In this document: one piece after another, positions 16,053 to 25,333 of the stretch
Layout of the letters: every line of letters begins with the position of its first letter
Position numbering within the stretch: the first letter of the stretch is position 1
Assembly: GCF_026712245.1 (NCBI RefSeq)
Contig: NZ_JAPPUY010000002.1
Span: forward strand, 959,196-1,023,195
Length of the DNA stretch: 64,000 bases
From: Roseateles hydrophilus
Lineage (GTDB): Bacteria > Pseudomonadota > Gammaproteobacteria > Burkholderiales > Burkholderiaceae_C
Direction: 5' to 3'
The notes under the pieces: generated by a model
The model's database searches: none
What the model was told of the DNA's origin: nothing
What the model saw: only the letters and a program-made list of their open reading frames with translations
Translations under genes and position numbers: made by a program

Positions 16053-17044
16053 GCAAGCCGCTCGTGGAGGTGCGTGACCTCGCCAAGCAGTTCGACGTTT
16101 CGCCGCCGTGGCTGAACCGCGTCATCGAACGCAAGCCCAAGGCCTTCGTGCATGCGGTGGACGGTGTGTCCTTCAGCATCGCGCGTGGCAAGACGCTGGC
16201 ATTGGTGGGCGAGAGCGGTTGCGGCAAGAGCACCGTGGCGCGGCTGCTGGTGGGCCTGTATGGCGCGACGCAAGGCAGTGTCAGCTTCGATGGCGAGGAC
16301 ATTGCGAAGACGTTGTCGGGTCCTGGGGCTGCTAAGCTGCGCCGGCGCATGCAGATGATCTTCCAGGATCCCTATGCGTCGCTGAACCCGCGTTGGAAGG
16401 TGCTGGACATCGTTGCCGAGCCGCTGCGCGAGCACGGCCTCATCAAGACCGACGCCGAAGCGCGCCAGCGCGTCGGCGAACTGCTCAGCGCGGTGGGCCT
16501 GAACCCGGCCGATGCGCTGAAGTTCCCGCACCAGTTCTCGGGCGGCCAACGCCAGCGCATCTCCATCGCGCGGGCGCTGGCCACGCAGCCGGAGTTCCTG
16601 GTCTGCGACGAGCCCACGTCGGCGCTCGATGTGTCGGTGCAGGCGCAGGTCCTCAACATCATGAAGGACCTGCAGCGCGAGCAGGGCCTGACCTATCTCT
16701 TCATCTCGCACAACCTGGCCGTCGTGCGCCACGTGGCGGACGAGGTGGGGGTGATGTATCTGGGCCGTTTGGTGGAGGTGGCCGACAAGGCGACGCTGTT
16801 CTCGGCGCCCCGGCATCCGTACACGCGCATGCTGCTGGACGCGATCCCGGACATCCACATGACCGGCCGCGCCCGCACGCCCGTGCACGGCGAGGTGCCC
16901 AACCCGCTGAACCCGCCGAGCGGCTGCAGCTTCCACCCGCGCTGCCCGCTGGCGAACGCGCGCTGCAAGGCCGAGCGGCCGGCGCTGCTGGAGATTCGTG
17001 GCGTGCGCGTGGCCTGCCACGCGGTCGAGGAGGAGCGCGCCTAA
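16049..17044 (+). CDS. ABC transporter ATP-binding protein, DppF/OppF family
   Basis: 331 residues from ATG at 16049, overlapping the previous stop as ATGA; the open frame continues upstream but into the neighbour. Walker [11 protein letters not shown]-loop [12 protein letters not shown], signature [16 protein letters not shown], Walker [13 protein letters not shown]-loop ISHNLA; C-terminal domain with [16 protein letters not shown]. Second ATPase of the importer. Its stop codon overlaps that of the convergent lptM. Confidence 0.94.
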   Translation: MSKPLVEVRDLAKQFDVSPPWLNRVIERKPKAFVHAVDGVSFSIARGKTLALVGESGCGKSTVARLLVGLYGATQGSVSFDGEDIAKTLSGPGAAKLRRRMQMIFQDPYASLNPRWKVLDIVAEPLREHGLIKTDAEARQRVGELLSAVGLNPADALKFPHQFSGGQRQRISIARALATQPEFLVCDEPTSALDVSVQAQVLNIMKDLQREQGLTYLFISHNLAVVRHVADEVGVMYLGRLVEVADKATLFSAPRHPYTRMLLDAIPDIHMTGRARTPVHGEVPNPLNPPSGCSFHPRCPLANARCKAERPALLEIRGVRVACHAVEEERA

Positions 17045-17187
17045 CGCGCCGCCGACTTGGGCGCGGAGGCCGCGTCGGTGGGCTTGGGTAACGTCAGCGG
17101 CCCTTTCTGTCCACAACCCGCAAGCGCGGCAAGGGTGATGGCCAGGGCGATCAGGCGCCCACCTACACTGACGGCAGTTCTCTTCAT
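17041..17187 (-). CDS. lptM: LptM (YifL-like) small lipoprotein
   Basis: 48 residues. Signal sequence [20 protein letters not shown] followed by lipobox LAGC (C25) and then GQKGPLTLP, the invariant start of mature LptM/YifL proteins. LptM assists maturation of the LptD/E lipopolysaccharide translocon. It starts 12 bases from the divergent cyaY, a common proteobacterial arrangement, but lysA, which usually follows, is absent; the convergent ABC transporter operon occupies that place and the stop codons overlap. Confidence 0.88.
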   Translation of the reverse strand: MKRTAVSVGGRLIALAITLAALAGCGQKGPLTLPKPTDAASAPKSAAR

Positions 17188-17198
17188 TGCCGCAGTTT

Positions 17199-17531
17199 AT
17201 GTCCCTGTCCGACGCTGATTACCACGCCAAGTCCCACGCACTGCTGGCCCGCATCGAGGCGCAGGTCGATGCCTGGCTGGACGACGATGTAGTCGACATC
17301 GACAGCCACCGCACCGGCGGCCTGCTGGAGCTCAGCCTGCCCGGTGGCAGCAAGATCGTCATCAACACGCAGCCGCCGCTGCAGGAGATCTGGCTGGCGG
17401 CGCGCTCGGGCGGCTACCACTTCCGGTGGGACGGCGCGCAATGGGTGGACCGCGAGGGCCACGAGTTCCTGGCCCGGCTGTCCCGCAGCGCGAGCGAACA
17501 GGCCGGTCAGGCGCTGACGTTCAGCGCCTGA
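17199..17531 (+). CDS. cyaY: CyaY, bacterial frataxin
   Basis: 110 residues from the ATG at 17199 (MSLSDADYHAKSHALLARIE); an in-frame TTG at 17187 would overlap lptM and is less likely. An acidic first helix and strand (DAWLDDDVVDIDS) form the iron-binding ridge, and LPGGSKIVINTQPPLQEIWLAA is the frataxin signature. It modulates iron-sulfur cluster assembly. It ends 6 bases from the convergent mrcA stop. Confidence 0.94.
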   Translation: MSLSDADYHAKSHALLARIEAQVDAWLDDDVVDIDSHRTGGLLELSLPGGSKIVINTQPPLQEIWLAARSGGYHFRWDGAQWVDREGHEFLARLSRSASEQAGQALTFSA

Positions 17532-17537
17532 CGCGGC

Positions 17538-19928
17538 TCAACGCTTGAAGAGGTCCAGGATGGACTTCTTCTCGTCGTCGGTCGCTGCCGGCGGCGCGTT
17601 GGGTTCGGCTGCGAGTTCCTTCACGCCGCTGCCGGACGTGAACTCCTCGTAGAACCACTCGCCCTTGAGGTTGACCACACCCTCGGGCGGCGTGACCTCG
17701 TCGACCGGCTTGTTCTTCAGCGCAAAGCCCATGTACTCGATCCACACCGGCAGGCTCAGGCCCCCGCCGGTCTCCCGGTCTCCAAGCTTGCGCGGCTGGT
17801 CGTAGCCAATCCAGACGACGGCGACCAGGTCCTTCTGGTAGCCGGCGAACCAGGCATCCATCGAGTCGTTGGTGGTGCCGGTCTTGCCGTAGACGTCCGG
17901 GCGCTTCAGCGTCGCCTGAGCGCGCGCCGCCGTGCCGCTGCGCGTGACCTCCTGCAGCAGGCTGCTCATCAGGAAGGCGTTGCGCGGCTCGATGGCGCGG
18001 GCCTCCTCAGCGAGCGCGATGGTCTGGGCTTCGTAGAGCAGGCGACCATTGCTGTCGGTGACGCGGGCGATCAGCTGGGGGCTGATGCGGTAGCCGCCAT
18101 TGGCAAAGGCGGCATAGCCCTGGGCCATCTGCATCGGCGTCACCGAGCCGGCCCCGAGCGCCATGGTCAGGTAGGCCGGGTGCTTCTCCGCTTCGAAGCC
18201 GAAGCGGGTGATCCACTCCTGCGCCTCCTTCACGCCCACCGAGTGCAGCACGCGGATGGACACCATGTTCTTGGACTTGGCCAGCGCCGTGCGCAGCGGC
18301 ATCGGACCTTCGAACTTGCCGTCGTAGTTCTTGGGCTCCCACGGCTGGCTGCCGGTCGTGCCGGCGTCGAAGAACAGCGGCGCGTCGTTGACGATGGTGG
18401 CCGGTGTGAAGCCCTTCTCCAGCGCGGCGGAGTAGATGAAGGGCTTGAAGCTGGAACCCGGCTGGCGCCAGGCCTGGGTCACGTGGTTGAACTTGTTCTT
18501 GGCGTAGTCGAAGCCGCCCACCAGCGCGCGCACCTGGCCGGTTCGCGGGTCCAGTGACACGAAGGCGCCTTCCACCTCGGGCAGTTGCGTGATGGTCCAC
18601 TCGCCGCCGTCCTTCTGCTTGGGGCCTTTGACCACGCGGATGACGGCGCCGCGGCGGATGCGCGTCTTGGGGTTGCCCTTGTCGGACAGGCCGGATGTGG
18701 CCGGGCGCAGGCCGTCGCCGGTGATGGTGATGGCATCGCCGCTCTGCAGCACGGCGGTCACCTTCTTGGGGTCGGCGCTGAGGACGACGGCCGCGAGCAG
18801 TTCGTCGTTGGCCGGGTGATCGGCCAGCAGCAGCGCAACGCGGGCGTCCAGTTCCTTGGCGTCGCCCGGCAGATCTGCGTAGGCCTCGGGGCCACGGTAG
18901 ACCTGGCGCTTCTCATAGTCCAGGATGCCGCGCCGCAGCGCGCGGTAGGCCACGTTCTGCTCGGCGCTGTCCAGCGTCAGGTAGACGTTCAGGCCGCGCG
19001 AGTAGGCCTCCTCGCCGTACTGGCTGAAGATCAGCTGGCGGGCGGCTTCGGCCACGAACTCGGCGTGCGAGACCGACGCCTGCACCGGCCGGATGCGCAG
19101 CTTCTCGGCCTTGGCCTCATCCCGCTGTTCCTCGGTGATGTAGCCCGTCTCGTACATGCGCTCGATGATGTACTGCTGCCGGATCGTCGCCCGCTTGGGG
19201 TTGTTGATCGGGTTGTAGGAAGAGGGCGCCTTGGGCAGGCCGGCCAGCATGGCGGCCTCGGCCACGCTGAGCTTGTCCAGCGTCTTGCCGAAGTAGATCT
19301 CGCTGGCTGCCGCGAAGCCGTGTGCGCGGTGACCCAGGAAGATCTGGTTCATGTAGATCTCGAGGATCTTCTCCTTGGGCAGGGCGGCCTCGATCTTCAG
19401 CGCCAGCAGGATCTCGTAGATCTTGCGCGTGAAGGTCTTCTCGGTGGACAGGTAGAAGTTACGCGCCACCTGCATCGTGATGGTGGACGCCCCCTGGCTG
19501 CGCGACTCCGTGACATTGGCCAGACCGGCGCGGATGACGCCCAGGTAGTCCACGCCACCATGCTGAAAGAAGCGCGCGTCCTCGATGGCCAGCACGGCCT
19601 CCTGCATCAGCTTGGGGATCTGCTGGATGGGCAGATAGTTGCGGCGCTCCTCGCCGAACTCGCCCAGCAGCACGCCGTCGCTGGACAGCACGCGCATGGG
19701 CAGCTTGGGGCGATAGTCGGTCAGGCCGCCGATGTCGGGCAGCTTGGGGTAGGCCAGTGCCAGGCCCAGTGCCAGGAGCAGGGCCACGGCTAGCGCTCCG
19801 CCAGCCAGCAGGCCGATGCTCCACAGCGTCAGCCGGCCAAGGCGGGCAGCGAGCGTGTGGGAGGAGCCTGGATGCGGGGCGGGGCTGGCAGCTGCGTCGG
19901 GCGCAGCGGATCGAGACTTGTCTTTCAT
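17538..19928 (-). CDS. mrcA: Penicillin-binding protein 1A
   Basis: About 796 residues (ATG at 19928; an upstream ATG at 19943 is possible). A cytoplasmic tail and one membrane helix precede a glycosyltransferase domain with the catalytic-Glu motif AIEDARFFQHGGVD and QGASTITMQVARNFYL. An OB-like insert follows, then the transpeptidase domain with active serine in QPGSSFKPF, SKNMV, and YGKTGTTNDSMDAW. It polymerises and cross-links peptidoglycan at the inner membrane. Divergent from pilM, as in many proteobacteria. Confidence 0.95.
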   Translation of the reverse strand: MKDKSRSAAPDAAASPAPHPGSSHTLAARLGRLTLWSIGLLAGGALAVALLLALGLALAYPKLPDIGGLTDYRPKLPMRVLSSDGVLLGEFGEERRNYLPIQQIPKLMQEAVLAIEDARFFQHGGVDYLGVIRAGLANVTESRSQGASTITMQVARNFYLSTEKTFTRKIYEILLALKIEAALPKEKILEIYMNQIFLGHRAHGFAAASEIYFGKTLDKLSVAEAAMLAGLPKAPSSYNPINNPKRATIRQQYIIERMYETGYITEEQRDEAKAEKLRIRPVQASVSHAEFVAEAARQLIFSQYGEEAYSRGLNVYLTLDSAEQNVAYRALRRGILDYEKRQVYRGPEAYADLPGDAKELDARVALLLADHPANDELLAAVVLSADPKKVTAVLQSGDAITITGDGLRPATSGLSDKGNPKTRIRRGAVIRVVKGPKQKDGGEWTITQLPEVEGAFVSLDPRTGQVRALVGGFDYAKNKFNHVTQAWRQPGSSFKPFIYSAALEKGFTPATIVNDAPLFFDAGTTGSQPWEPKNYDGKFEGPMPLRTALAKSKNMVSIRVLHSVGVKEAQEWITRFGFEAEKHPAYLTMALGAGSVTPMQMAQGYAAFANGGYRISPQLIARVTDSNGRLLYEAQTIALAEEARAIEPRNAFLMSSLLQEVTRSGTAARAQATLKRPDVYGKTGTTNDSMDAWFAGYQKDLVAVVWIGYDQPRKLGDRETGGGLSLPVWIEYMGFALKNKPVDEVTPPEGVVNLKGEWFYEEFTSGSGVKELAAEPNAPPAATDDEKKSILDLFKR

Positions 19929-20212
19929 GTGCCAGCTGTGCATGCCCGCAGGCGCGTGGGAGAGAGGCGGCGGATTATAGGAAGCGCTGCTGGGGCGATC
20001 GGTTGGCCCGCGCGCTGCGGAAAAACTGTGTCAAATCAACGCCAGCCCTGTGTTTGCCACGAGCTTGTTTCATTGTCGAATCGTGTATGTTCAGCAACGT
20101 GGCGTTACCAGCTCGGGCCGGATTTTCGTTCGGTGTCAACGGCTTTGCTGCTAGCATTCAAGTAACTTATTAATAGTCCGATACGGTACTCCGCGCATCG
20201 GCAACAAGGGGC
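19929..20212. other. mrcA-pilM divergent intergenic region
   Basis: About 280 bases, less GC-rich toward pilM. It must contain promoters for both genes. A candidate pilM promoter is at 20145-20173. No RNA gene or further open frame with family resemblance was seen. Confidence 0.6.
20145..20173 (+). promoter_or_regulatory. Candidate sigma-70 promoter of the pilM operon
   Basis: TTGCTG (20145-20150), a 17-base spacer, then TATTAA (20168-20173), located 40 bases before the pilM ATG in an A/T-richer patch. Pattern-based only. Confidence 0.45.
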
Positions 20213-21292
20213 ATGGGAATACTTGACGCGCTTTTGGGTCGCAAGCACCCAGCCTTGATCGGCTTGGATATCAGTTCTTCCAGCGTCAAGCTGGTGGAGT
20301 TGAGCCAGACCAAGAGCGGCGAGTTCGTGCTGGAGCGCTTTGCCAGCGAGCCCTTCGAGAAGGGCTGGATCGTCGACGGCCAGATCGAAAAGTTCGACGA
20401 GGTGGCTGACGCCGTGCGCCGCGTCGTCGCGCGCAGTGGCACCAAGACGCGTGATGCGGCCCTGGCCATGCCGCAGTCGGCCGTCATCACCAAGAAGATC
20501 ATGCTGCCCGCCGGGCTGCGCGAGGAAGAGCTGGAGCTGCAGGTAGAGGCCGAGGCCAACCAGTACATCCCGTTCTCGCTGGATGAGGTGAGCCTGGATT
20601 TCTGCGTCATCGGCCCCAGCCCGACGTCGGTGGGGGATGTCGAGGTGTTGATTGCCGCCTCGCGCAAGGATCGCGTGCAAGACCGTCAAGGCTTGGCTGA
20701 GGCCGCCGGCCTGCGGCCTGTGGTGCTCGACATCGAGTCCCATGCATCGCGCATGGCCATGGGGCGCTTGGTGCAGGCGCTTCCGAATGAAGGCAAGGAC
20801 GCGCTGGTGGCGCTGTTCGAGATCGGTGCCGACACCACCAGCCTCAAGGTGCTGCGCGATGACGAGTTGCTGTACGACCGTGACCAGTCGTTCGGCGGCT
20901 CGCAGTTGACGCAGCTCATCTCGCGCCAGTACGGCTTCTCCTTCGAAGAGGCCGAGCAGAAGAAGCTGGCCAACGACCTGCCGGAAGACTACGAGACCAG
21001 CGTGCTCAACCCCTTCGTTGACAGCCTGTCCCAGGAGATCGGGCGGGCGTTGCAGTACTTCTTCACCAGCACGCCGCACCACAAGGTGCATTACGTGATG
21101 CTGGCGGGTGGCACGGCCACCTTGCCGGGCTTGAAGGAGCGTGTGACCGACCTGACCGGCTTCGCCTGCATGGTGGTCAACCCGTTTGAGAACATGGGCA
21201 TGGGCTCCGCGGTGCGTGAGCCCAAGCTGCGCCGTGAGGCGCCGTCCTATCTGACCGCCTGCGGCCTCGCCATGCGGAGGTTCTTCCAGTGA
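20213..21292 (+). CDS. pilM: PilM, type IV pilus assembly protein
   Basis: 359 residues, actin-like (FtsA-related) cytoplasmic protein. Phosphate-type motifs are visible: IGLDISSSSVKLVELSQ near the N-terminus, FEIGADTTSLKV, and MLAGGTATLPGLKERV. It binds the short cytoplasmic N-terminus of PilN and links the inner-membrane alignment complex to the motor. First of a tightly coupled pilMNOPQ operon. Confidence 0.96.
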   Translation: MGILDALLGRKHPALIGLDISSSSVKLVELSQTKSGEFVLERFASEPFEKGWIVDGQIEKFDEVADAVRRVVARSGTKTRDAALAMPQSAVITKKIMLPAGLREEELELQVEAEANQYIPFSLDEVSLDFCVIGPSPTSVGDVEVLIAASRKDRVQDRQGLAEAAGLRPVVLDIESHASRMAMGRLVQALPNEGKDALVALFEIGADTTSLKVLRDDELLYDRDQSFGGSQLTQLISRQYGFSFEEAEQKKLANDLPEDYETSVLNPFVDSLSQEIGRALQYFFTSTPHHKVHYVMLAGGTATLPGLKERVTDLTGFACMVVNPFENMGMGSAVREPKLRREAPSYLTACGLAMRRFFQ

Positions 21293-21891
21293 TCTTGATC
21301 AACCTGCTGCCTTACCGAGAGGAAAGGCGCAAGCGGCGTAAGGCTGCGTTCTTCGCGGGGCTGGGCCTGGCTGGGCTGGTCGGGGCTGGCGTGGTTGTGG
21401 CTGCCTATCTGCTGCTGCAGTTCCTGACGCAGGAGCAGCGCTCGCACAACCAGTACATCCAGAACGAGATCTCGCGCCTGGAGGCGCAGATCAAGGACAT
21501 CGCCAATCTGAAGGCGGAGATCGAGTCCCTGAAGTCACGCCAGCGCGCGGTGGAAGACCTGCAGACCGATCGCAACACGCCGGTGCACCTGCTCAACGAC
21601 CTGGCCCGCCTGGCGCCCGAGGGCATCTACCTGACGGCCATCCGCCAAGCCGACAAGGCCGTGACCGTCAGTGGTACCGCGCAGACCAACGAGCGGGTCT
21701 CCGAGTTCCTGCGCAACATCTCGCGGGGCTCGGAGTGGCTGGAGAAGCCGGACCTCATCGAGGTGAAGCTCGCCAACGTCAGCACCAGCACGCGCGACGC
21801 GCGGCGGCTGCTGGACTTCTCCATGACGGTCACGATCAAGGTACCGCCGCGTGAACCCGCTGCGGGCGCCTCCGCGCCGAACAAGGGCTGA
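21289..21891 (+). CDS. pilN: PilN, type IV pilus alignment subcomplex protein
   Basis: 200 residues with a GTG start overlapping the pilM stop (GTGA). The N-terminus ILINLLPYREERRKRRK carries the INLLPYR motif bound by PilM; one membrane helix (about residues 22-45), then a coiled coil (SRLEAQIKDIANLKAEIESL) and a periplasmic ferredoxin-like domain. Pairs with PilO. Confidence 0.95.
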   Translation: MILINLLPYREERRKRRKAAFFAGLGLAGLVGAGVVVAAYLLLQFLTQEQRSHNQYIQNEISRLEAQIKDIANLKAEIESLKSRQRAVEDLQTDRNTPVHLLNDLARLAPEGIYLTAIRQADKAVTVSGTAQTNERVSEFLRNISRGSEWLEKPDLIEVKLANVSTSTRDARRLLDFSMTVTIKVPPREPAAGASAPNKG

Positions 21892-21896
21892 CCAAC

Positions 21897-22574
21897 ATGG
21901 CCATTGCACTGTCCAAGATCGACGTGAACGCCTGGTTCAACGACCTGAGCGCGCAATTCCAGGGGCTCAATCCCAACGAGCCGGGCCAATGGCCGTTGGC
22001 CCCCAAGCTGGCCTCGGCGTTGGGGGTGATGGTGGCCGTGATCGCGGCCGGCTACTTCTTCCTGCTGGCTGACGAACAGGCCGGGTTGGATGCCGAGCGG
22101 GCTCGGGAACCACAACTGCGCCAGGACTTCCAGGCCAAGTTGGCCCAGGCCGTCAACCTGCCCGAACTGCGCAAGCAGAAGAGTCAGGTTGAAGAGTACG
22201 TGACGCAACTGGAGAAGCAGTTGCCGGGCAAGGCCGAGATTGACTCGCTGCTGTCCGACATCAGTGGTGCTGGTGTGGGCCGCGGCCTGCAGTTCGAGCT
22301 GTTCCGTCCGGGTCAGGTGCTGATCAAGGACTATTACGCTGAGCTGCCGTTTGCGCTGCGCGTGTCAGGGCGCTATCACGACATCGGCGCATTCGCGGCC
22401 GACGTTGCCAACCTGTCGCGTATCGTGACGCTGCACAACCTTGTCGTGACCTCGCCGCCGGCACCCAACAGCCCGCTGAGCATGGAGGCGACGGCCCGCA
22501 CCTACCGCTACCTCGATGCGGCGGAAGTGGCGGACCAGAAGAAGGCTGCCGCCAAGGCCGGAGGCAAGAAATGA
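21897..22574 (+). CDS. pilO: PilO, type IV pilus alignment subcomplex protein
   Basis: 225 residues: cytoplasmic segment, one membrane helix (GVMVAVIAAGYFFLLADEQ), coiled coil (LRKQKSQVEEYVTQLEKQLP) and a periplasmic domain (VLIKDYYAELPFALRVSGRYHDIGAF region). Heterodimerises with PilN and binds PilP. Starts 5 bases after pilN and overlaps pilP by 4. Confidence 0.95.
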   Translation: MAIALSKIDVNAWFNDLSAQFQGLNPNEPGQWPLAPKLASALGVMVAVIAAGYFFLLADEQAGLDAERAREPQLRQDFQAKLAQAVNLPELRKQKSQVEEYVTQLEKQLPGKAEIDSLLSDISGAGVGRGLQFELFRPGQVLIKDYYAELPFALRVSGRYHDIGAFAADVANLSRIVTLHNLVVTSPPAPNSPLSMEATARTYRYLDAAEVADQKKAAAKAGGKK

Positions 22575-23095
22575 AGCGGCTGCTGATGTGCGTGGCCGCC
22601 GCGGTCGGCCTGGTGGGTTGCGGTAGTGACGCGGAGGAACTGCGCCAGTGGATGGAGCAACAGCGCAAGGAGGCCAAGCCGTCCGTCACGCCGCTGCTGC
22701 CGCCCAAGAAGTTCCTGCCTCAGCCCTATGAGTCTGTGGCTGGGGTGGACCCGTTCAGCACGCAGAAGCTCAGCGTCGCCATCAAGCAGGAAGCGGCCCA
22801 GCCCAATTCGCTGCTGACGGCCGAGATCAACCGGCGCAAGGAGCCGCTGGAGGCCTACCCGCTGGACAGCATGTCCATGGTGGGCAGCCTGACGCGCGAC
22901 AACCGGCGCTACGCGCTGCTGCGCGTCGATAACCTGCTTTATCAGGTCAAGGCCGGGGACTACCTCGGCCAGAACTTCGGTCGCGTCACCAAGATCAGCG
23001 AAACCGAAATCACGTTGCGAGAAGTCGTCCAGGACGCTGCGGGCGAGTGGATCGAGCGCACCAGTACCCTCCAGCTACAGGAGAAGGGACGATGA
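22571..23095 (+). CDS. pilP: PilP, type IV pilus lipoprotein
   Basis: 174 residues with a lipoprotein signal (LMCVAAAVGLVGC, lipobox LVGC), a disordered proline-rich linker, then a compact beta domain (LDSMSMVGSLTRDNRRYALL; VKAGDYLGQNFGRVTKI). PilP connects the PilN/PilO complex to the secretin PilQ. Overlaps both pilO and pilQ by 4 bases. Confidence 0.95.
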   Translation: MKRLLMCVAAAVGLVGCGSDAEELRQWMEQQRKEAKPSVTPLLPPKKFLPQPYESVAGVDPFSTQKLSVAIKQEAAQPNSLLTAEINRRKEPLEAYPLDSMSMVGSLTRDNRRYALLRVDNLLYQVKAGDYLGQNFGRVTKISETEITLREVVQDAAGEWIERTSTLQLQEKGR

Positions 23096-25296
23096 AGACA
23101 CTGCAGGAGAACAAGGCCATGGGGCGTAGCGGGTTGCTGGGGGTTGCCTTTGCGCTGCTGTGCGCGCCAGCGGCATGGGCGCAGACGCAGATCCGGGCGA
23201 TCAACTCCAGCCAGCAGGCCGGGGTGGACGTCGTGCGCATCGAGCTCAGCGAACCGTTGCCGGCCGTGCCCACGGGCTTCACCGTGCAGACGCCACCGCG
23301 CATTGCCATCGACCTTCCCGGCGTCGTCAACGGCATCGGCCGCAACCTCGTGGACATCAACCAGGGCAACCTGCGTTCGGCCAACGTCGCCCAGGCGGGT
23401 GATCGCTCGCGCGTGGTGCTCAACCTGCGCCAGGCGTCCAACTACAGCGCCAAGCTGGAAGGCAACGCGCTGGTGCTGGTGCTCAATGCCACGGCTGCGG
23501 CAGCGCAGGCGCCCGGTGAGCCGGTGCACTTCGCGCAGAGCCTGAACACCGCACCGCAGGCGCTGCGCGACATCGATTTCCGTCGCGGTGCCGACGGCGC
23601 GGGCCGCGTCATCGTCAACCTGCCGAGCAATCAGGTGGGGGTCGACATCCAGCAGCAGGGCCAGAGCCTGGTGGTGGAGTTCCTGCGCTCCAGCCTGCCC
23701 GAGAACCTGCGCCGCAAGGTGGATGTGACCGACTTCGGCACGCCGGTGCAGATGATCACCAGCTCGCAGGCGGGGGACCGCGTGCGCATGGTCGTCGAGC
23801 CCAAGGGCAACTGGGAGCACAGTGCTTACCAGAGCGACAACCAGTTCGTGCTCGAGGTGCGGCCGCAGAAGGTCGACCCCAACAAGCTCACGCAGGGCCC
23901 GGGCTACGCCGGTGACAAGCTGTCGCTGAACTTCCAGAACATCGAAGTGCGCGCGCTGCTGCAGGTCATCGCCGACTTCACGAACTTCAACGTCGTCACC
24001 AGTGACACCGTGACCGGCAGCGTCACGCTGCGCCTGAAGGACGTGCCCTGGGACCAGGCGCTGGACATCATCATGCAGGCCAAGGGCCTGGGTCTGAAGA
24101 AGTCCGGCAACGTGCTGTGGATCGCGCCCAAGGACGAACTGGCCACCAAGGAAAAGCTGGATCTGGAAGCCAAGGCGGCCATCGCCCAGCTCGAGCCGGT
24201 GCGCACCCAGTCCTTCCAGCTCAACTACGTGAAAGCCGAGGAAATCGCCAAGGGCCTGACGGGTCAGAGCATCGGCAGCGGCAGCAACAGCGCCGGCGGC
24301 GGCAGCAACTCGGGCGGCAGCAGCAGCGGCGGCTCTGGTTCCGGCACGCGCATCCTGTCGCCCCGCGGCAGCGTCATCTCCGAGGCGCGCACCAACCAGC
24401 TGTTCGTGTCCGACATCCCGAGCAAGCTCGAAGAGATCCAGGCCATGATCGCCAAGATCGACATCCCGGTGCGCCAGGTGTTGATCGAGGCGCGCATCGT
24501 TGAGGCCAATGATCGTTTCGGCCGCGCACTGGGTGTGAAGCTGGGTGGCTACGACGCCCGCGGCCGCTCTGGCGGCATCCCGGGCTACAACGTGGGTGGC
24601 GACAGCTACCTGACGGTGGGCAGCAACTACAACCTGGTTGGCTGGCAGACGCGCCAGACCGCCACCGACCCGGGCTACAACAACACCAATTTCGTCAACC
24701 TGCCGGCCAACACCTCGTCGGACAGCTTTGCTGGCGCCGTGGCCCAGACCGTCGCCGTGTCGCTGTTCAGCGCCACTGCCAACCGCTTCCTGAACCTGGA
24801 GCTGTCGGCGCTGGAGTCCGACGGCAAGGGCAAGGTTGTGTCCAGCCCGCGCGTCATCACGGCCGACCAGGTCAAGGCGCTGATCGAACAGGGCGAGGAA
24901 CTGCCCTACCAGGTCGCCACCGCAAGCGGCGCCACGTCCATCGCTTTCCGCAAGGCCAACCTCAAGCTCGAGGTCACGCCGCAGATCACGCCGGAAGGCA
25001 GCGTCATCCTGAACGTGGACGTTAACAAGGACAGCCGCGGCACGCTGACGCCTCAGGGCTACGCCATCAACACCAAGCATGTGCAGACGCAGGTGCTGGT
25101 GGAGAACGGCGGCACGGTGGTCATCGGCGGCATCTACACCCAGGACGAGGGCGAGACCATCAACAAGGTGCCGCTGCTGGGCGATGTGCCCTTCGTCGGC
25201 AACCTGTTCAAGAACAAGACGCGCACGACGTCCAAGACCGAGCTGCTCATCTTCCTGACGCCCAAGGTCGTCAGCGAGCGGGCTGCAGTTCGCTGA
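23092..25296 (+). CDS. pilQ: PilQ, type IV pilus secretin
   Basis: 734 residues from ATG at 23092 (the frame is open further upstream but overlaps pilP). Signal peptide ending AAWAQ, two N-terminal AMIN-type regions (about 25-120 and 155-245), N0/STN domain (LSLNFQNIEVRALLQVIADF), N1 domain, then the secretin core ending in GGTVVIGGIYTQDEGE and FLTPKVV. A Ser/Gly-only linker of about 28 residues (393-420) interrupts the N1 region. Forms the outer-membrane pore for the pilus. Confidence 0.96.
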   Translation: MKTLQENKAMGRSGLLGVAFALLCAPAAWAQTQIRAINSSQQAGVDVVRIELSEPLPAVPTGFTVQTPPRIAIDLPGVVNGIGRNLVDINQGNLRSANVAQAGDRSRVVLNLRQASNYSAKLEGNALVLVLNATAAAAQAPGEPVHFAQSLNTAPQALRDIDFRRGADGAGRVIVNLPSNQVGVDIQQQGQSLVVEFLRSSLPENLRRKVDVTDFGTPVQMITSSQAGDRVRMVVEPKGNWEHSAYQSDNQFVLEVRPQKVDPNKLTQGPGYAGDKLSLNFQNIEVRALLQVIADFTNFNVVTSDTVTGSVTLRLKDVPWDQALDIIMQAKGLGLKKSGNVLWIAPKDELATKEKLDLEAKAAIAQLEPVRTQSFQLNYVKAEEIAKGLTGQSIGSGSNSAGGGSNSGGSSSGGSGSGTRILSPRGSVISEARTNQLFVSDIPSKLEEIQAMIAKIDIPVRQVLIEARIVEANDRFGRALGVKLGGYDARGRSGGIPGYNVGGDSYLTVGSNYNLVGWQTRQTATDPGYNNTNFVNLPANTSSDSFAGAVAQTVAVSLFSATANRFLNLELSALESDGKGKVVSSPRVITADQVKALIEQGEELPYQVATASGATSIAFRKANLKLEVTPQITPEGSVILNVDVNKDSRGTLTPQGYAINTKHVQTQVLVENGGTVVIGGIYTQDEGETINKVPLLGDVPFVGNLFKNKTRTTSKTELLIFLTPKVVSERAAVR

Positions 25297-25333
25297 GCCG
25301 TCACGACATTCAGAGATATCCAGGAGTTCGAGC

